From an uncultured Actinomycetes bacterium (GTDB lineage: Bacteria; Actinomycetota; Acidimicrobiia; Acidimicrobiales; Ilumatobacteraceae), in assembly GCA_903858075.1 (NCBI GenBank), contig CAIOHI010000098.1, positions 1 to 16,772 of the forward strand: a DNA stretch of 16,772 nt, read 5' to 3'. The notes below the pieces were generated by a model that saw nothing but the letters and a program-made list of their open reading frames with translations, ran no database searches and was not told where the DNA came from. The translations under genes and the position numbers were made by a program. How positions within the stretch are numbered: the first letter of the stretch is position 1; each line of letters starts with the position of its first letter. Shown one piece after another: positions 5,005 to 12,766 of this stretch.

Positions 5005-7380
5005 ATGATCCGCACGTCCTCAACTCAACTTCGTCGCATCATTGTTGCGGCAATGACGTTGAGCACCGTTGTGCTCGTAGCGGCAACAGGCCCAAGCAAG
5101 GCAGAAGATATGGCTGGCCAACCCCCTGCATCTATTTTGGTGAACGGCAAAGGCAACGGCCACGGACGCGGCATGAGTCAGTACGGCGCACTTGGCTGGG
5201 CCACCACCTACAACAAAACCTGGCAAGAAATTCTCGACTTCTATTACGGCGGCACCACGCTCTCGCCGCTCACCGATGCAGATGCGGGGCTCAACCCCAA
5301 TGGCGTCATGAGCGTGCGACTCACCGCTCTCGACAACAAGCAAACCGCAATGGTGTCGGAGAACGCTTCCCTGCTGCTTGAGAACGACCCCGTGCCGGAT
5401 CGTAAATGGGCTGCGCTAGTGGTGCGCGAAATTGCCGGCACCGTTGGCACCTACCGCGTGTGGGGAAGCACTACCCCAACATGTGTTGCTGAACAGTCTG
5501 ACCCTGTTGCAAATAAGTTTGTGCTTGTTACCGACATCGCTGGCCCAACAAATGTTTCAACAGCTCTCAGCAACGATGCGTCTGCGGCAGTCATGCCAAA
5601 CGATGCAATTGGCGTTTGTGAGCCAACGGGCTCCACTCGTTATTACCGCGGAACCATTCGCGCCGTAAATGGAACCGACAAAGAAAATCGCACCGTCAAC
5701 CTCGTCAAACTTGATGACTATTTACGTGGAGTAGTACCTCGTGAATCTCCTGCATCATGGGCAGACCTCGCTGGTGGAGCCGGAATGAACGCACTACGCG
5801 CACAAGCAGTTGCTGCACGTTCATATTCGCTTGGCCAAAAGCGCTATAGCTATGCCAAAACGTGCGATACCCAGTCGTGTCAGGTGTACGGCGGTGCAGC
5901 CTTACGTGAAAAAATAGGAAGACCGATACTGGTACTCGAAGACATTCGCACGAATACTGCCATTAGCGATACCAGTGGATTCATTATGCGCACCGCAAAA
6001 GGTGGCGTGGTGAGTACTGAGTTCACATCGTCGAACGGTGGCCGCACTGCTGGCACTACCTTCCCCATGCGCGTTGATGACGGCGATATAGCGGCTGACT
6101 CGTCGGACCTCAATTGGAGTGCGGTGATTGCCGCGCAGAGCATTCAAAAGAAATACCCCACCATTGGAGTGTTACTTTCTGTGGTCACAACACACGACGG
6201 GCTCGGAAGCGATTGGAACGGCTACGCAACCAAGGTGACCATTTCTGGCACAGCGGGCGTCGTGAGTGTGAGCGGATGGGATTTCAAGTCGGCATTTAGC
6301 CTGCGCTCTCCGTGGTACGAAACCACACCTGTTTATGGCTCATCAGCAACGTCAACAGTGGTTGGGCCCATGTTGTTCATTGGCGACTCTGTTGGCGAAA
6401 GCATTACTGCTGAATTCAATAGCATCGTTCGCCCGGCCTACCCCAATGTCGATTACCAAGCATTGAGTTCACGTTGCCTCATTGGCGCTTCATGCACAGG
6501 AACACCCGACGGAATTACCATCATCAACTCACTACCTGCAGACAAAACACCAGCGATTGCTGTTATTGAACTGGGTTACAACGATGCGCCCAGCACCTTT
6601 GGCACAGAAGCCGACCAAGTGGTTGCTGCACTCACCGCCAAAGGTGTACAGAGAATTATTTTCATCAACATGTCAACTCGGCGCACTACCGCAGGTTTTG
6701 AAATTTCAAATGCGGCGTTAGCCAACATTGCCGCAACACATTCAAATGTCACCTTGCTCGATTGGAATACATACACCTCAGACACTCCAAAGTGGCGCTG
6801 GTTTGTAAAAAATGACAACGTTCATCTGACCGCAACGGGCAAAACAGAATTCGCGTTATACATTCGCGCTCAGCTTGACGCACTGCGCACACAGGGTCTA
6901 CTCCCCCAAACGCCGGGCGCTCCCGATGTGGTCATTGGGTTGCCACTGCGCACCAATCAAAAAGGCAACATGGTGAAATTGGTGCAGCAGTCGCTCAACA
7001 CCGCTTTCAAACTGAAGAAAAAAGCGATTCCTACCGATGGCGTTTTTGGCAAGAGCACGAAATCGCTCGTTATGAGATACGAAACCGCTATGGCTCTTCC
7101 CGTCGATGGCATTGTCGACATTGATGTGTGGAAAACCCTCGGGCTCGACAAAAAGCCGCGTTCATCTGTCTTGCGACTCGGCACTCAGCATCCGTCGGTG
7201 AAAGTTCTGCAAGCAACGCTCAACCGTGTGCTGAAAATTACGTTGAAAACTTCTGGCTACTACGACGGCCCCACTGTTTACTACGTGAAGCAATTCCAAC
7301 AGCGTGCAAAGCTGCCCGTTAACGGCAACGTGAATAGAGCTACTTGGATGGCGCTGATGACGACCGCAGATCGTCTATAG
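5005..7380 (+). CDS. Secreted SpoIID-SGNH esterase fusion with two peptidoglycan-binding repeats
   Basis: Predicted extracytoplasmic cell-wall remodelling enzyme of 791 residues. Residues 1-33 are a signal peptide: basic N-region, hydrophobic IIVAAMTLSTVVLVAA, likely cleavage after SKA. The SpoIID/LytB part has GHGRGMSQYGA (52-62), DDYLRGVVPRESP (237-249) with the presumed catalytic Glu247, ALRAQAVAARSYS (263-275) and EFTSSNGGRTAG (339-350). An SGNH/GDSL hydrolase domain follows, with GDS (460-462), GYND (524-527, Asn526) and DNVH (604-607, His607). Two peptidoglycan_binding_1-like repeats end the protein (about 653-713 and 725-785). Six cysteines fall in close or plausible pairs (160/205, 287/292, 491/497), as expected of an exported protein with disulfides. 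SpoIID relatives cleave glycan strands as lytic transglycosylases; SGNH enzymes often remove acyl groups. The 3' end overlaps the convergent glycosyltransferase gene by 41 bp. Domain identities are firm; the substrate is inferred. Confidence 0.88.
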   Translation: MIRTSSTQLRRIIVAAMTLSTVVLVAATGPSKAEDMAGQPPASILVNGKGNGHGRGMSQYGALGWATTYNKTWQEILDFYYGGTTLSPLTDADAGLNPNGVMSVRLTALDNKQTAMVSENASLLLENDPVPDRKWAALVVREIAGTVGTYRVWGSTTPTCVAEQSDPVANKFVLVTDIAGPTNVSTALSNDASAAVMPNDAIGVCEPTGSTRYYRGTIRAVNGTDKENRTVNLVKLDDYLRGVVPRESPASWADLAGGAGMNALRAQAVAARSYSLGQKRYSYAKTCDTQSCQVYGGAALREKIGRPILVLEDIRTNTAISDTSGFIMRTAKGGVVSTEFTSSNGGRTAGTTFPMRVDDGDIAADSSDLNWSAVIAAQSIQKKYPTIGVLLSVVTTHDGLGSDWNGYATKVTISGTAGVVSVSGWDFKSAFSLRSPWYETTPVYGSSATSTVVGPMLFIGDSVGESITAEFNSIVRPAYPNVDYQALSSRCLIGASCTGTPDGITIINSLPADKTPAIAVIELGYNDAPSTFGTEADQVVAALTAKGVQRIIFINMSTRRTTAGFEISNAALANIAATHSNVTLLDWNTYTSDTPKWRWFVKNDNVHLTATGKTEFALYIRAQLDALRTQGLLPQTPGAPDVVIGLPLRTNQKGNMVKLVQQSLNTAFKLKKKAIPTDGVFGKSTKSLVMRYETAMALPVDGIVDIDVWKTLGLDKKPRSSVLRLGTQHPSVKVLQATLNRVLKITLKTSGYYDGPTVYYVKQFQQRAKLPVNGNVNRATWMALMTTADRL

Positions 7381-9121
7381 ATACGCCGAAACGTTCTGCC
7401 CACGCTTCATCGCTGACCATTTCGGGGTAATACGCACGGTATTCACGCTTCAAGCGCGGGTAGTCGCGGCGCAAACGCATGAGCGACACACGCAAAGCTT
7501 TCATGTCGCGCCAGAAACGTGGCGTGTCGCGCACCAACACGTAACCCTCATCGAGGCGTGGGTGGCGATGCAAAATGCTGTTGCGTCGAGTAGCTAAGCC
7601 AACCGCACGTGAGTTAATGGGGGCAACACCCAGCTTTTTTGAACGCATCCACTGCGGCAATATGTAGCCACCCACAAGTGGAACTGCAGCGATGAAACCA
7701 ATGAGGCGAATGGGCTTCGGAATACCAGCAGGAATTTGAATGGCTCCAAGTTCAGCACTTAATGGCCCAGCTTTTTCTTCAGGGCATACGCGCACTTCAT
7801 CGTGCATTGCAGCGTGGTCTACATTGCGCCAGAAGTCGGGCCCTTCCAAATAATGGTCGAGGCCTTTCAGCATGTATTCCAAACTGGCATAGCGCAGAGA
7901 GAAAATATTGCGGAAGCCAAACGACAACGTGCGATATGCGGTGTGGTACCACTTGTGCTGGTCGTAGACCAAGGTTTCGACCAACAACATGTTACGTGTT
8001 TCGTAATACAGAGTCATTGGCCCATTTTTTAAGGCGAAGTCGGCGTGCCAAACAGCAACGCCTTTCATTGTGATGCTGTGTTCACCGGTGTGCATGAGCC
8101 CATAGGCAACGTCGTCACCTCGAACAAACACTGGTACAGGGTTTTCTTTTCCGACGGCAATGGGGAATGCGGTGTACCACCATGCCGTGTATTCAAACTT
8201 TGGTTCAAGCTCGTCGGCCAGCACCGTAATGCGATCACGCAGGTCGTCTTCGCGACCAACTGCCCGCAGCGGATACGTGTAGCGCCATGCGTAATGCGCA
8301 CCAGCTTCAAACTGCATCCAGGGAATTTCTTCTGAGATCATGGCGCCATGAATGCACAACTTGTCGTCGGTGGCATAGCGGAACATCGCAATAGTACGTA
8401 CCAAAGATTCCACTTCAAGAGATATGTCGTCGTCCATGAACAACACGTGGGTAGTCCACTCGTCGTTACGCGCGTGAATGAGACCGCGAGCAAAACCACC
8501 AGCACCACCCAAGTTGGGGTTGGGAATAAGTGTTGGGCTCATGCCTGAACTTGCTGGCACTTCCAAGTTGCGCCCGTTGTCAATAATGGTGGCGCGGAAA
8601 GATTGTTCAATGCTTGGTACTTCAGTGATGAGCTGTCGCATGCGCTCAATGTTGGCGAGCACATATGGCTGACGGTTGAAAGTTGTGATGACCGCATTCA
8701 TGCGCACTTCGCGCAATGGAGCAACGCCTGAATACCAGCCGCCACTGAGCAAACGACCACCGTTTTCATTGCTACGACGCACGCTCACGTAGTAGGAATC
8801 GACCGCTGTGTCTTGCAAATCGCATACGCGCAGGTTGACGACACCGGCACGTTGCGCAACATGCGTCAGAACAATGCTCTCTTTGAGGCGCTTCACAGCA
8901 ACTACTTCAATTTCGCATGGCCCCGACACTTCAAGAACTGCATGCAAGGCATTAACGGCCGATTTACGCCGCCAGCGTGCTGCAGGAAAGACACCAAAGT
9001 AAGTATCGAAACTTTGTACGTTGCCTGCAATGCGTTCGTACAGCGGTGGCTCAAGTGTGTCGGCTCGCGCCGGCAAAATGCGTTGCAATAAATTGACATC
9101 GGGAAATTCAGTAATAGACAT
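7340..9121 (-). CDS. glfT2: GlfT2-like polymerising galactofuranosyltransferase
   Basis: A family GT2 enzyme of 593 residues, close to the 637 of mycobacterial GlfT2, which extends the galactan of the cell wall from UDP-galactofuranose at the inner face of the membrane. An N-terminal beta-rich domain (1-140) precedes a GT-A fold beginning NAVITTFNRQPYV (142-154). Key features are PNLGGAGGFARG (202-213), the metal-binding DDD at 230-232 in FMDDDI, the WW pair 314-315, the GDD at 335-337 expected to hold the catalytic base, and His359 in VWH, spaced from GDD as the Mn-binding histidine of GlfT2 is from its catalytic aspartate. The C-terminal part (about 380-593) is helical and basic. The ATG overlaps the glf stop as TGATG, so the two are translationally coupled. 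Linkage specificity and acceptor cannot be read from sequence; another galactofuranose polymer is possible. Confidence 0.85.
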   Translation of the reverse strand: MSITEFPDVNLLQRILPARADTLEPPLYERIAGNVQSFDTYFGVFPAARWRRKSAVNALHAVLEVSGPCEIEVVAVKRLKESIVLTHVAQRAGVVNLRVCDLQDTAVDSYYVSVRRSNENGGRLLSGGWYSGVAPLREVRMNAVITTFNRQPYVLANIERMRQLITEVPSIEQSFRATIIDNGRNLEVPASSGMSPTLIPNPNLGGAGGFARGLIHARNDEWTTHVLFMDDDISLEVESLVRTIAMFRYATDDKLCIHGAMISEEIPWMQFEAGAHYAWRYTYPLRAVGREDDLRDRITVLADELEPKFEYTAWWYTAFPIAVGKENPVPVFVRGDDVAYGLMHTGEHSITMKGVAVWHADFALKNGPMTLYYETRNMLLVETLVYDQHKWYHTAYRTLSFGFRNIFSLRYASLEYMLKGLDHYLEGPDFWRNVDHAAMHDEVRVCPEEKAGPLSAELGAIQIPAGIPKPIRLIGFIAAVPLVGGYILPQWMRSKKLGVAPINSRAVGLATRRNSILHRHPRLDEGYVLVRDTPRFWRDMKALRVSLMRLRRDYPRLKREYRAYYPEMVSDEAWAERFGVSIDDLRSSSAPSK

Positions 9122-10278
9122 CAGAGTGGATCCACCGAGAAGGGCGATGCAGCAGTGTCATTTTCCCATGCAGTGAGCAATGCCCGCACTGCGCCTAGTG
9201 CTTCGTGAATTGTGACGTCCATATCGAGATAACGATATGTTCCCAAGCGACCCGCGAAGGTGATGTTGCTTAACTTCCCCACTTCGTGCACATATTGCTG
9301 CAGTTGACCCTTTTCTTTCACCAAACGAATGGGGTAATACGGCACATCGTTGGGGTCGGCGAGCCGGCTGTACTCGTGATACGTCACCGATTTTTGATGT
9401 GATTCCCATGGTGCAAAATGCTTGTGCTCGGTAATACGCGTGTACGGCACATTGGGGTCGCCGTAGTTCATGACCGCACAGCCTTGGAAGTCTCCGTCGT
9501 GCACTTGGCGTTCGAAGTCGAGTGTGCGATACCCCAGGCGGCCGTGCTCGAAACCGAAATATGCATCGATGGGGCCGCTCCACACCACGTGGTCGGCAGC
9601 TTCAAGATCGGCACGCGACTTCACCACGCCGAGGGTGACCGTGATGCCAGGGTGGTCGAGAATATTGGCCACAATGGGCGTGTATCCATCGCGCGGAATG
9701 GCCTGATATGGATGGTTGAAATACGAATCGTCGTAGTTGAAACGCACTGGCAACCGCGCCAAAATGCTTGCCGGCAACTCCACTGGGTCAACACCCCACT
9801 GCTTGCGGGTGTATCCGTCGAAAAATGCCGCATACAACTCTGGCCCTACGAATCGCAGACCTTGGTCGCGAAACGATTGTGGGTCAGTAATGCTTTGGTC
9901 ACCGATTGAAGTAATAAATGCTTCTGCCTCTGCAGGCGTAAACGTTTTTCCAAAAAACTGATTGATGGTCAGCAAGTTGACCGGCAAAGAAAACACTTTG
10001 CCTTGCGTGGTGGCTTTCACCTTGTGGTTGTACGGCATCATGGTGCCGAATCGATTCATGTATTGCCACACGTGTTCATGTGCGGTGTGAAAAATATGTG
10101 GCCCATAAACATGAACCATTACGTCGCCGTCTTGGCGTTCGGTATGGCAGTTGCCAGCAACGTGTGAACGCGAGTCGAATACGTCGACACGATGACCAGC
10201 TTCTGCTAGTTCACGGGCGATGACCGCACCTGAGAATCCGGCACCGACAATGGCTATATGACGAGGGCGTACAGGCAC
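9121..10278 (-). CDS. glf: UDP-galactopyranose mutase
   Basis: Flavoenzyme that contracts UDP-galactopyranose to UDP-galactofuranose, the donor used by the next gene. The 385 residues have the usual family length. The FAD-binding Rossmann motif is IVGAGFSGAV (10-19), followed by an acidic strand end (DVFDSR) and GNCHTE. GPHIFHT (59-65), the TRKQWGVDP stretch (157-165), SILARLPVRFNYDD (171-184), YTRITE with Arg281, and GRLGTYRYLDMD (343-354) are all conserved in the family. The start is GTG with GGCAGG just before it, nine bases after the stop of the MoeB-like gene. No ATG lies nearby in frame. Identification is secure. Confidence 0.96.
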   Translation of the reverse strand: MPVRPRHIAIVGAGFSGAVIARELAEAGHRVDVFDSRSHVAGNCHTERQDGDVMVHVYGPHIFHTAHEHVWQYMNRFGTMMPYNHKVKATTQGKVFSLPVNLLTINQFFGKTFTPAEAEAFITSIGDQSITDPQSFRDQGLRFVGPELYAAFFDGYTRKQWGVDPVELPASILARLPVRFNYDDSYFNHPYQAIPRDGYTPIVANILDHPGITVTLGVVKSRADLEAADHVVWSGPIDAYFGFEHGRLGYRTLDFERQVHDGDFQGCAVMNYGDPNVPYTRITEHKHFAPWESHQKSVTYHEYSRLADPNDVPYYPIRLVKEKGQLQQYVHEVGKLSNITFAGRLGTYRYLDMDVTIHEALGAVRALLTAWENDTAASPFSVDPL

Positions 10279-10287
10279 CCTGCCAGC

Positions 10288-11454
10288 CTAGTGAGCCATC
10301 TGTGGCCCGCAGAGTCCTTCGAGGTCTCGTACCTGAATGAGGTCGCGGTTGGCATAGGTCACAGGGTTCGATGGATCGGCACGCAATTTGAATGTACGGA
10401 AAATCATCTCGGTGGTATCGACCGCAAGAATGCGACCAATGAGTGGCTCGCCAAGATTCAAAATGACCTTGAGGGTTTCCAGTGCCTGGATGGAACCAAT
10501 GATGCCTGGCAACACGCCAAGAACACCAGCCTCTGCGCAGCTTGGCGCGAGTTCTGCTGGAGGTGGCTCGGGAACCATGTCGCGATAGGTCGGGCCTTGA
10601 AGAGGGTGGAAATCGCTGACCATTCCTTCAAAGCGGAAGATGGATCCGAGTACAACGGGGATGCCCAACTTCACACTCGCGTCGTTTAACAAGTAGCGGC
10701 TTGGGAAGTTGTCTGCGCCGTCAACAATGACGTCGTAGCCAGTGATGATGTCCATGATGTTGCTTGCATCGAGGCGCGTGTCGTAGGTAACAACGTTGAC
10801 ATCGGGGTTCATGAGCGTGAGTGTCTTCTTTGCACTGTCTACTTTGCGATCGCCAATGCGGTCGAGGTTGTGCAAAATTTGGCGCTGCAAGTTAGATGCA
10901 TCGACCACGTCCATGTCGATGATGCCAATGGTTCCTACACCTGCGGCTGCAAGGTACAACGCAGCTGGCGAACCAAGCCCGCCGGCGCCAAGCATGAGAA
11001 CTTTTGCGCCCAGCAACTTTGCTTGACCCTCTACGCCAACTTCTGGCAACAACAAATGACGCTGGTAGCGATTGCGCTGTTCAGGGGTCAACGTGACGGG
11101 AAGCTTCCAAGCGCGACCTTCGTCTTTCCATTTTCCGAACCCACCGTCCATGGAGACAACACTGGTGTATCCCATTTCAAGAAGAGTTTGCGCGGCAAAT
11201 GCACTTCGTATTCCACCGGCGCAATAGACCACAACAGGTGCGCTTTTGTCGATGATCTTTCCTTCAATTTGTGCTTCTAAGTGCCCGCGTGGAATGTGCA
11301 ACACATCGGGCAGTGCTCCTTGGTCAAACTCGTCTGGCTCACGAATGTCGAGCACGATGACCCCACCAGCCTCAATGCGCTTTTGCGCTTCAGCCGTATC
11401 GACCTCGGTGATTTGCGCTTTTGCCTTCGACAGAAGTTCACGAAATGTAGCCAT
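10288..11454 (-). CDS. Rhodanese-MoeB/ThiF fusion, sulfur-carrier adenylyltransferase/sulfurtransferase (MoeZ-like)
   Basis: An E1-like enzyme that would adenylate the C-terminal glycine of a small sulfur carrier (MoaD, ThiS or CysO type) and pass sulfur to it. The 388 residues begin with a rhodanese domain (about 15-118) carrying active-site Cys78 in CAGGIRS. The adenylation domain follows (about 122-388), with GAGGLGSP (156-163) for ATP, NLQRQ (188-192), DGADNFPSRYLLND (245-258) and PSCAEAGVLGVLPG (304-317). The zinc CxxC of E. coli MoeB is absent: the equivalent positions read TYRDMVPEPPP, as in mycobacterial MoeZ. Unlike MoeZ, whose rhodanese is C-terminal, the order here is reversed, as in some proteobacterial MoeB proteins. 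No sulfur-carrier gene is adjacent, so molybdopterin, thiamine or cysteine synthesis cannot be chosen. The ATG start has only a weak ribosome binding site. Confidence 0.9.
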   Translation of the reverse strand: MATFRELLSKAKAQITEVDTAEAQKRIEAGGVIVLDIREPDEFDQGALPDVLHIPRGHLEAQIEGKIIDKSAPVVVYCAGGIRSAFAAQTLLEMGYTSVVSMDGGFGKWKDEGRAWKLPVTLTPEQRNRYQRHLLLPEVGVEGQAKLLGAKVLMLGAGGLGSPAALYLAAAGVGTIGIIDMDVVDASNLQRQILHNLDRIGDRKVDSAKKTLTLMNPDVNVVTYDTRLDASNIMDIITGYDVIVDGADNFPSRYLLNDASVKLGIPVVLGSIFRFEGMVSDFHPLQGPTYRDMVPEPPPAELAPSCAEAGVLGVLPGIIGSIQALETLKVILNLGEPLIGRILAVDTTEMIFRTFKLRADPSNPVTYANRDLIQVRDLEGLCGPQMAH

Positions 11455-11498
11455 GCCTAAATGCTACCTGATTGGTCGGGTTTCGGCTCGGGGCAACT

Positions 11499-12260
11499 TC
11501 AGCCTGGCAAAGCCACCAATTGCGGCAATAGAACGCTGATATCGCCCAACAACACCGCATCGGCGTAGCGATCCATCTCGGTGGGCACACCGTTCACAAT
11601 GATTATTTTTGCTCCTGCTGCTTTTGCTCGAGGCACGGCATTGGCAGCCGGAAATACCGACAAGGTGGAACCGACAGCAATAAACACATCACACTCTTCA
11701 CTCACCTGCATGGCGCGCGCGATGACTTCAGGAACAAGTGCTTGACCGAAACTAATGGTGTCACTTTTCAGAATTCCACCACACGACAAACACTGCGGGT
11801 CTTCCTCGCCGTTACGTACACGTTCAATTGCATGCTCCATGGGAAGTCGTTCCTGACAGCTCCAACACGCGGTGCGAAACATCGTTCCGTGCACTTCAAT
11901 AACAAGGTCGGGTGAATTTCCCGCACGCTGATGAAGTTCATCAATGTTTTGCGTAATGAGCCCGTGCATTTTTCCCAATTGCTCTAGTTGCACAAGCGCA
12001 CGGTGGCCAGGGTTTGGCTGCGCATTCCACGCCGGAGAAACGAGCCGATTTTGCCATGCAATTTTACGAATCTCTTCATCTTCTAAGTAGTGCTTCAGTG
12101 TTGCCACTTTTTCTGCAGCAGGGTTGCGTGTCCACACACCGTTCGGACCACGAAAATCGGGAATACCCGAGTCGGTGGAAATGCCCGCGCCTGTGAGCAC
12201 AGTGACACGCTGCGCGCCCGCCAACATCTCTTGGGCGAGCGTGAGCAGATCTTGCGACAT
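11499..12260 (-). CDS. Sir2-family NAD-dependent protein deacylase (sirtuin)
   Basis: Removes acyl groups from lysines using NAD. The 253 residues match small bacterial sirtuins. Motifs: GAGISTDSGIPDFRG (24-38) binds NAD, TQNIDELHQRAG (103-114) lines the pocket, His124 in VIEVHGTM is the general base, and Cys132/Cys135 with Cys157/Cys160 form the structural zinc site. AVGSTLSVFPAA (195-206) and IVNGVPTEMD (221-230) complete the Rossmann fold. Open frame extends back to 12350, but that would overlap the divergent gene at 12335 and add 30 residues without family resemblance; the ATG at 12260 starts directly before the sirtuin fold. Where CobB-type desuccinylases have a Tyr-x-x-Arg pair, this protein appears to have Trp69-x-x-Arg72, so acyl preference is uncertain. 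Target proteins are unknown; 44 bp separate it from the MoeB-like gene downstream. Confidence 0.93.
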   Translation of the reverse strand: MSQDLLTLAQEMLAGAQRVTVLTGAGISTDSGIPDFRGPNGVWTRNPAAEKVATLKHYLEDEEIRKIAWQNRLVSPAWNAQPNPGHRALVQLEQLGKMHGLITQNIDELHQRAGNSPDLVIEVHGTMFRTACWSCQERLPMEHAIERVRNGEEDPQCLSCGGILKSDTISFGQALVPEVIARAMQVSEECDVFIAVGSTLSVFPAANAVPRAKAAGAKIIIVNGVPTEMDRYADAVLLGDISVLLPQLVALPG

Positions 12261-12334
12261 GTGCCCATTCTGACGCTCTTCACCGCAGCAGACAATTTCT
12301 GTCACCAAGTGCTGTCTAATGCACACACGTAGGC

Positions 12335-12766
12335 ATGAACCCAACATCAACTGTTACGCACGATTCCGAAACACTGGTGGTGTACCCATGGCTTGACCCC
12401 GTGGTCGATTCCACTGGCTTCGAGGTACGTAGTGACTATGTAGAGCACTATTGGCTTGGCATACTTGGCCCCACTTCCACGTGGCTTTTGCGCCGTTTAG
12501 CAAGTGGTTTCGACCACTACCCCGAGGGCTACGAACTCAATTTGCCGGAAACTGCAGCTGCTCTTGGGCTGAACTACCGCACCGACAAAGAGTGCCCCTT
12601 TACGCGCGGCATTGAGCGACTCGTCATGTTTGGTGTTGCGCAGAAATATTCTTATGGGTTGGCCGTGCGCACACGCATACCTGCATTATCGGCACGACAC
12701 GTTCAACGACTGCCACAACACTTGCGTGAGACCCACGCACTGTGGCTGACTAGCGCAACGAGCTAG
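12335..12766 (+). CDS. Small protein of unknown function with winged-helix-like pattern
   Basis: I do not recognise a named family. The 143 residues have no signal peptide or membrane segment, so it should be cytoplasmic. From about residue 47 the pattern is helix (TSTWLLRRLASGF, 47-59), helix (LPETAAALGL, 70-79), helix (PFTRGIERLVMFG, 88-100), then a beta-hairpin-like stretch (VAQKYSYGLAVRTRIPAL, 101-118), resembling a winged helix-turn-helix. The tail has a basic helix around LPQHLRETHALW (126-137). It diverges from sir2 with 74 bp between starts, and its TAG stop overlaps the pepA stop in the sequence CTAG. A TCTAAT at 12315-12320 could be a -10 giving a very short leader, consistent with the weak ribosome binding site. 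Codon use and composition look like the neighbours, so I take it as a real gene; DNA binding is inference only. Confidence 0.75.
   Translation: MNPTSTVTHDSETLVVYPWLDPVVDSTGFEVRSDYVEHYWLGILGPTSTWLLRRLASGFDHYPEGYELNLPETAAALGLNYRTDKECPFTRGIERLVMFGVAQKYSYGLAVRTRIPALSARHVQRLPQHLRETHALWLTSATS

Noticed and set aside
10288..12260. sir2 and the MoeB-like gene as a dedicated functional module with glf-glfT2
   Set aside because: Close spacing suggests cotranscription, but the biochemical roles do not connect and I cannot see conservation from one sequence; treated as ordinary operon packing.
12261..12350. Upstream extension of the sirtuin to 12350
   Set aside because: It would overlap the divergent gene start, lacks family resemblance, and the ATG at 12260 leads directly into the sirtuin fold.
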